A DNA stretch of 64,000 nt, from contig NC_072806.1 of NCBI RefSeq assembly GCF_028583425.1, positions 30,736,001 through 30,800,000 on the forward strand. Reading direction: 5' to 3'. The number at the start of each line of letters is the position of its first letter. Within the stretch, counting starts at the first letter, position 1. A model generated the notes under the pieces. The model did not search any database. It was not told the origin of the DNA and worked only from the letters and a program-made list of their open reading frames with translations. This DNA comes from Eublepharis macularius (lineage: Eukaryota > Chordata > Lepidosauria > Squamata > Eublepharidae). Below, one piece after another: positions 60,601 through 64,000 of this stretch. The translations under genes were made by a program, and so were the position numbers.

Positions 60601-61335
60601 AATCCTTACTCCTTGTGGGCTGCAGTCCAAATCTGAATCAGGCCCCCACATGCCTAGGAATTATGTTCTAAGCATGGAACTACCAGTGCATGTCTGATTG
60701 TCAGTAGCCGAGGCAGAAGTGAACACAACCTGAGCATTGTGTAACATGTTGGGCCCCATGTGGAGTTGGAAACTAAACCTGGGTCTATTCAGTCCTGTTC
60801 TGCAACGCTAACCACTATACTTCCTTGCCTCTCATGATCTCCTGTCAGCTGCGCCTCAGCTGCAATTTCATGAGCTGCCCTTTTCTCAATTTTAGCCCCC
60901 CCCATCCAATATGGAGTCAATAATACACACATACACAGGCACAGACACTCACACAGGGCTGTTGTTCTGATCAGCGTTACCTGTTAAGGAGACCATGAAT
61001 CCTTCAAACTGGCATGCCGTCTTGCCAAACATGAAGAAGCCGACAGTATTATTGGCAAAGCTGATGGTGCTGCCAAAGAAGGTGACAAGGAGGTCAGCCG
61101 CGGCTAAGTTCACCAAGATGTAGTTCAAAGGGGAGCGGAGTTTTTTGAACCGGATGGAGACCACAATGACGAGCCCGTTCACTAGGGATGCCGAGACTGC
61201 CACCAGCCCCATAAGCACAGCCACTGCTCTATAGATGTTTTGTGAGGCCAGGTAGGGCCATTGCGGCCCATCAAAAGGGCTGGGGCTGGAGGTCCCATTC
61301 TTCAGGTAAGCTTGGGATGCATTTGAAGTTTGCAT
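51527..61335 (-). CDS. OPNP: Pinopsin (pineal opsin), complete five-exon gene
   Basis: Five exons (355, 183, 146, 240, 141 bp) with GT-AG introns join in phase to 354 residues, close to chicken pinopsin (about 351). It is a blue-sensitive, transducin-coupled GPCR of pineal/parietal photoreceptors, also found in some reptile retinas. Seven membrane helices; N-terminal glycosylation sites NAS and NGT; disulfide pair C108/C185; counterion E111; ERY at 132-134; E179; retinal Schiff-base K292; NPIIY 298-302. One Cys (C319) remains where many opsins have a palmitoylated CC pair. The start at 61335 matches the family; an in-frame ATG at 61437 would add 34 residues. No frameshift or stop, so it is likely functional. 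Identity is by recalled family motifs, not a search. Confidence 0.95.
51914..52153 (-). CDS. OPNP: Pinopsin exon 4
   Basis: Exactly 240 bp, the conserved length of this exon across vertebrate visual-type opsins. Acceptor gcatgtag, donor CAG|GTAAGC, phase 0 at both ends. Encodes VAAQQKEQGTTQRAERE, helix 6 (CWLPYATFAMV), helix 7 with FSKTATVYNPIIY and ends MNKQ. Confidence 0.95.
52961..53165 (+). repeat. tRNA-SINE (ctcagtggaagagcatc type) in pinopsin intron 3
   Basis: A-box gtggctcagtggaagagca, B-box cacgttcaatccccggca, 3' phrases gaatagacaatactgacctt and ggactgattcagtataagac. The fullest copy of this family in the window. Confidence 0.88.
55065..55200. repeat. Degraded copy of the 'gagtccagtagcacc' repeat
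   Basis: gggtagccgtgtttgtctgt and gagtccagtagcacctataa match the end of the 49029-49781 family; the remainder is diverged. Confidence 0.55.
55339..55782. mobile_element. Foldback MITE in pinopsin intron 3
   Basis: Imperfect ~150-bp arms: left begins gagggcacctctacacgata, cttttctgca; right ends gcagaaaagtatagtctaga, agcaccctta. Both arms contain ctcagaacagtgctgt or its complement. The loop is GC-rich. It ends about 100 bp from exon 3. Confidence 0.7.
55880..56025 (-). CDS. OPNP: Pinopsin exon 3
   Basis: Acceptor ttccag, donor GCA|GTGAGT, phase 1 to 0. Encodes LGTSCGPNWYMGG (second disulfide Cys), a glycosylation-like NNS, and helix 5 to LLLTLRA. Not covered by a long open frame, because it is short and flanked by stops; found by reverse-complement reading. 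Confidence 0.92.
56279..56466. mobile_element. Foldback MITE (gggccaagctacaagtgaca type) in pinopsin intron 2
   Basis: An almost perfect palindrome: left ggccaagctacaagtgacaa, atgacacttgcctggcaagt; right acttgcctggcagg-type arm ending tgtcacttgtagcttggccc. Loop near 56375. Could form a long hairpin. Confidence 0.85.
56500..57055 (+). pseudogene. L1-like LINE 3' end
   Basis: The frame at 56594-56905 reads ASARLVIARNWKS, LKKWYQEIWEQYLMGRI and QQSLNACLL stop, the extreme C-terminus of an L1-type ORF2, followed by an AT-rich 3' UTR and an A-rich tail (to 57055). 5' truncated, in pinopsin intron 2, antisense to the gene. Confidence 0.6.
57725..57875. repeat. Copy of the 'aaatcctctgaggagcaatc' repeat with inverted flanking phrase
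   Basis: Matches 15890-16030 and 58560-58740. A nearby inverted pair, ggtaatttcatggacaaaaa (57462) against tttttgtccaggaaattacc (57681), suggests a larger foldback element spanning about 57460-57875. Confidence 0.5.
58007..58189 (-). CDS. OPNP: Pinopsin exon 2
   Basis: Acceptor ctctttcag, donor GAAG|GTAAGA, phase 1 at both ends. Encodes the rest of helix 3 with ERYLVICKP, helix 4 and the start of extracellular loop 2 (GWSSYVPE). At 183 bp it is 14 bp longer than the 169-bp exon 2 of rhodopsin; no earlier usable donor is visible. Confidence 0.93.
58486..58782. mobile_element. Foldback MITE in pinopsin intron 1
   Basis: Left arm ataaactacacgagacgaat, then actcaagtgaacgaagatgc and atgttagccagga; right arm tcctggctaacatggcatct, then cacttgagcatcctcatgta and tctcttatagttta. 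The inner sequence contains a second inverted pair around aaccctctgaggagc. Confidence 0.75.
59948..60150 (+). repeat. tRNA-derived SINE in pinopsin intron 1
   Basis: A-box tatagtggttagagtgtcag, B-box gggttcaaatccccacgc, body ctaatctacctcacaggga, 3' tataaatgaagtcagtcaat. Confidence 0.8.
60981..61335 (-). CDS. OPNP: Pinopsin exon 1
   Basis: Encodes residues 1-118 plus one base: extracellular N-terminus (MQTSNASQAYLKNGT), helices 1-2 and most of helix 3. Contains LRSPLNYILVNLAAADLLV, the disulfide Cys and counterion Glu (ACQFEGFMVSL). Donor G|GTAACG, phase 1. Confidence 0.95.
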
Positions 61336-61830
61336 TTCAAAAGTATTGAGGATCTCTACCAGCCAGGCTAGAGCCAGCAACCAATCCTGCAGGCCACCTT
61401 TATAAAAGCACAGGTGCGTCTGGAAGCCGAGGAACATCTTGACATTAAGACTCCATAATCTTTCTTAAGCCCACCCAGGTCATCATAATCAGCTCTTCCC
61501 TTGAAAAGCAGATGAAGCCAGGAGAATTTTGCTTACAGTCTCGATGAGTGAAAAACCACCCCCCGCCCCCATTAAAGTGAGTGGGAATTTATGCCAGCTT
61601 AAGGGGGTAGCTTGTTTAGTTAAAATGTCAAGTTCCTGTAAGCGGGATTATCTATGCCCTGGATGATTATTTCAAAGACTAATTATTAGAAATTGCTGGT
61701 GGAGGCACCAGGACACACACGCCCAGTTACTAGAAGAATGGAATTTTTGCTTTTTTCCGTGTGTGGCCCTGAAATGGGCTGTGAGGCTTCTTTCATTATA
61801 AACCGTAGGAGAGAAATAGAGATGTCAGAC

Positions 61831-62059
61831 TAGGGTTGCCAGCCTCCAGGTAGTAGCTGGAGATCCCCCGGAATTACAACTGGTCTCCAGGCCACAGAGA
61901 TCAGTTCACCTGGAGAAAATGGCTACTTTGGGGGAGGGACTCTATGGAATTATGCTATGCCAAGGTCCTTTCCCTCCCCAAACCCCACTTTCTCCAGGTT
62001 TCTCCAGGTTTCATCCCCTAGATCTCCAGGAATTTCCCAACTTGGAGCTGTCAACCCTA
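61831..62059. mobile_element. hAT-type MITE (229 bp) upstream of pinopsin
   Basis: Ends TAGGGTTGCCAGC and GCTGTCAACCCTA are an imperfect inverted pair; the 8-bp duplication TGTCAGAC (61823-61830 and 62060-62067) is perfect. A tandem tttctccagg doublet lies inside. It sits about 500 bp upstream of the pinopsin start codon. Confidence 0.85.
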
Positions 62060-62160
62060 TGTCAGACCCACTCTGGTCAAGTAGATGAGACCTCCATCCC
62101 CTGGAATATGAGAATATCAGAATTGCCTCACTGGATCAGAGCATTGGCCATCTAATTCTG

Positions 62161-62335
62161 TATCAGTGGTTAAGTGGTTTGGCTGCAAATCAGCACTCTG
62201 TTGGTTCGAATCCCGCTACTGCCATGAGCTCAGTAGATGGGCCTTGAGAAGCCAGTCCTCTCAGCCCCAGCTTCCCAGCTGTACTGTGGAGATAATAAGA
62301 GTGGTATATAAGTGCGGTTGTTGTTGTTATTTAGT
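62161..62335 (+). repeat. tRNA-derived SINE
   Basis: A-box tatcagtggttaagtggttt, B-box tggttcgaatcccgctac (an intact GGTTCGA core), core phrase cctctcagccccagc, and a ttgttgttgtt tail. Confidence 0.75.
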
Positions 62336-62739
62336 TTCTGTCAATTGCCAACCACATGTCCCCAAGAAGACCCAAAATGGGCACAGAGGTAAAAACCTCC
62401 CCCTGTTGCTGTCCCAGCAACTGGCAACCTCTGAACATGGAGTTTCTAATTTAGACATTGTGGGTCTCCTAACACCCTGTCAAATCATCTAAGCTAGTGG
62501 CCATCATCACACCCCACAGCAGTGAGTTCCATAAGTTAACAAGCTGGCCATGGAAGTCTTTCTGAGGGCGAAGGAGTGTCACACAGCTTTTTGTAGTTAG
62601 GCTTACCATTTGCCTGCCTGTGGTGGGCAAATTCCCACTCTGGACTCCATCACTTGTGTTTGATCAACTGAACAACAGGAGAAAAAATGGGGAAGGGGGA
62701 GAAACAACATTGCAGCTGCTATGATATCACCCAGAAGCA

Positions 62740-63005
62740 GGGCTCATTTCGAGGGGGAACACACAGGAACGCAGTTCCGGCAGTTCCCCAAAGAGGTCAC
62801 ATGACAGGTGCCCCCGCTCACCTAACTCTCGGACATTTTGGGCCCGTTTTGGCCTAGATTGGGGCCTCTGATGGGTGGTGGACCACTCTCCCACTCATCA
62901 GCAGCCTGATCCTGACCATTTTGGGCCCCTTTTCAGCCATTTTCAGCCCCTTTTTGCCATTTTGGGCCCAATTTCGGCACTGATAGGTGATGTCAGGGGG
63001 TGTGG
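62740..63005. repeat. Interspersed repeat, family not named
   Basis: Repeated ccattttgggccc/gcccctttt units (62830-62970) and a gcagttccggcagttcccc phrase suggest a high-copy element, but no termini are visible. Confidence 0.35.
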
Positions 63006-63383
63006 CATATGAGACCAGACCAGATTCTTTGTAGAAGACTCTGGTTTTTGGTGTTACCTATTTTGAGATATTTTACTGATTGATTTATTGTGTTCATATC
63101 CCTTGGAAGTTATTTATTTCTTTGACTGACATTGAGTAAATTGGTTGTAGTTGTTGAATGTAGTTTCATTGTTCTGTAATATCTTTGGGGGAATTCTTTG
63201 GTTCTGTACTGTTCCAGTTCCCCCTTAGTGCCTTTTGCCCCTGTGCTTAGCTAATCACATCTCGTCAGCTCCAGTGGCTACCTCACTAGACTTAACCCCA
63301 AAGCAACCTAAGCCCGTGGCCCTTTCTCATCCTGTATTCCATTATTTCATTTAATTGACAACGTCCAAGACAAAATTTTGAAG

Positions 63384-64000
63384 TTTTTTTTCTTTCTTTT
63401 TATTATTTGAGATTCTATTTATAAAGATTAAACAAATCTGACAAAAAAAGATACACATAATACTGGAATACAAAATTTTCTCTGTGGGGGATGCAGCTCA
63501 CAACAGTTTTCTGCAGCCGTCACATCGTAGCAAAACATCGGTATCAAACATTTAACAAGGTTTTTTTTGTTTTTTGCATGACAACCACCAACTTGCATGC
63601 AATCTCTTTATATATATTTATATATTATATAATATGTACATACAATTCAAGTAAAAAAAGGCTTTGATACAAAACGAAAGAATTACACACGGGGCATGTC
63701 TTACAGTAGTTGGAAAAACCAGCGGAACAGCAACATATGTGCTTTGACAGAGAGTAATGCTAACTTATCTTCAAGAACAAGGCATGGATCCTGGCCTTTC
63801 TATGGGTCCCTTCACATGTTATTCCCTACATGGGGACAATCCTTTGTGCAGGAATCATTGTGTATGCTGTTACTACTGCAGCAGGTTTGGTACAAGGGAT
63901 TTAATTTTGCCACAAGGGCACAGAGCAGGAAAGGGATATAGGCAGCCTGATGCAGCCCTAGGATCCTAGGGGCATTTTCACAGGCAAACTGTAAATCGCC
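63384..64000 (-). other. Possible 3' UTR of a minus-strand gene beyond the window
   Basis: On the minus strand AATAAA (plus TTTATT, 63399-63404) is followed by an A-rich run, and the preceding 300 bp are AU-rich (plus tatatatatttatatattata). No coding sequence is visible, so this rests on composition and the signal alone. Confidence 0.25.

Overview
This window is vertebrate nuclear DNA, most likely from a squamate reptile (a lizard or gecko). Three things point that way: an intact pinopsin gene, a non-visual opsin of reptiles, birds, amphibians and some fish that mammals lack; a Bov-B-like RTE LINE with many tRNA-derived and 5S rRNA-derived SINEs; and several copies of a DIRS tyrosine-recombinase retrotransposon. 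Genes are intron-rich and sparse. The species call is inference.

Layout. Bases 1-18,700 hold repeats (hAT elements, a 5S-derived SINE, foldback MITEs, a local tandem duplication, a broken RTE LINE carrying an L1 insertion). They also hold four plus-strand open segments with good splice signals: 2510-2610 and 4552-4770 join in phase, and so do 17945-18067 and 18529-18613. I cannot identify the protein(s). Bases 18,860-26,790 are nested mobile DNA: a GC-rich MITE, a truncated hAT, a decayed DIRS copy split by a 689-bp hAT element, and the end of another DIRS relic. Bases 26,790-40,610 are mostly non-coding, with antisense L1 and several SINEs.

Bases 40,613-46,715 are an apparently complete DIRS element: inverted terminal repeats, a Gag-like ORF1, reverse transcriptase/RNase H with a trailing methyltransferase-like region, an overlapping tyrosine recombinase frame, a poly(A) signal and an internal complementary region matching both termini. 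ORF1 and the RT frame are the same frame, separated by one UGA. After reverse transcription the internal complementary region would template closure of a circle, and the recombinase would integrate it without a target-site duplication.

Bases 51,527-61,335 (minus strand) carry a complete five-exon pinopsin gene encoding 354 residues, with all phototransduction motifs present and introns filled by LINE, SINE and foldback insertions. The right edge (63,390-64,000) may be the 3' UTR of a further minus-strand gene, but this is weak.
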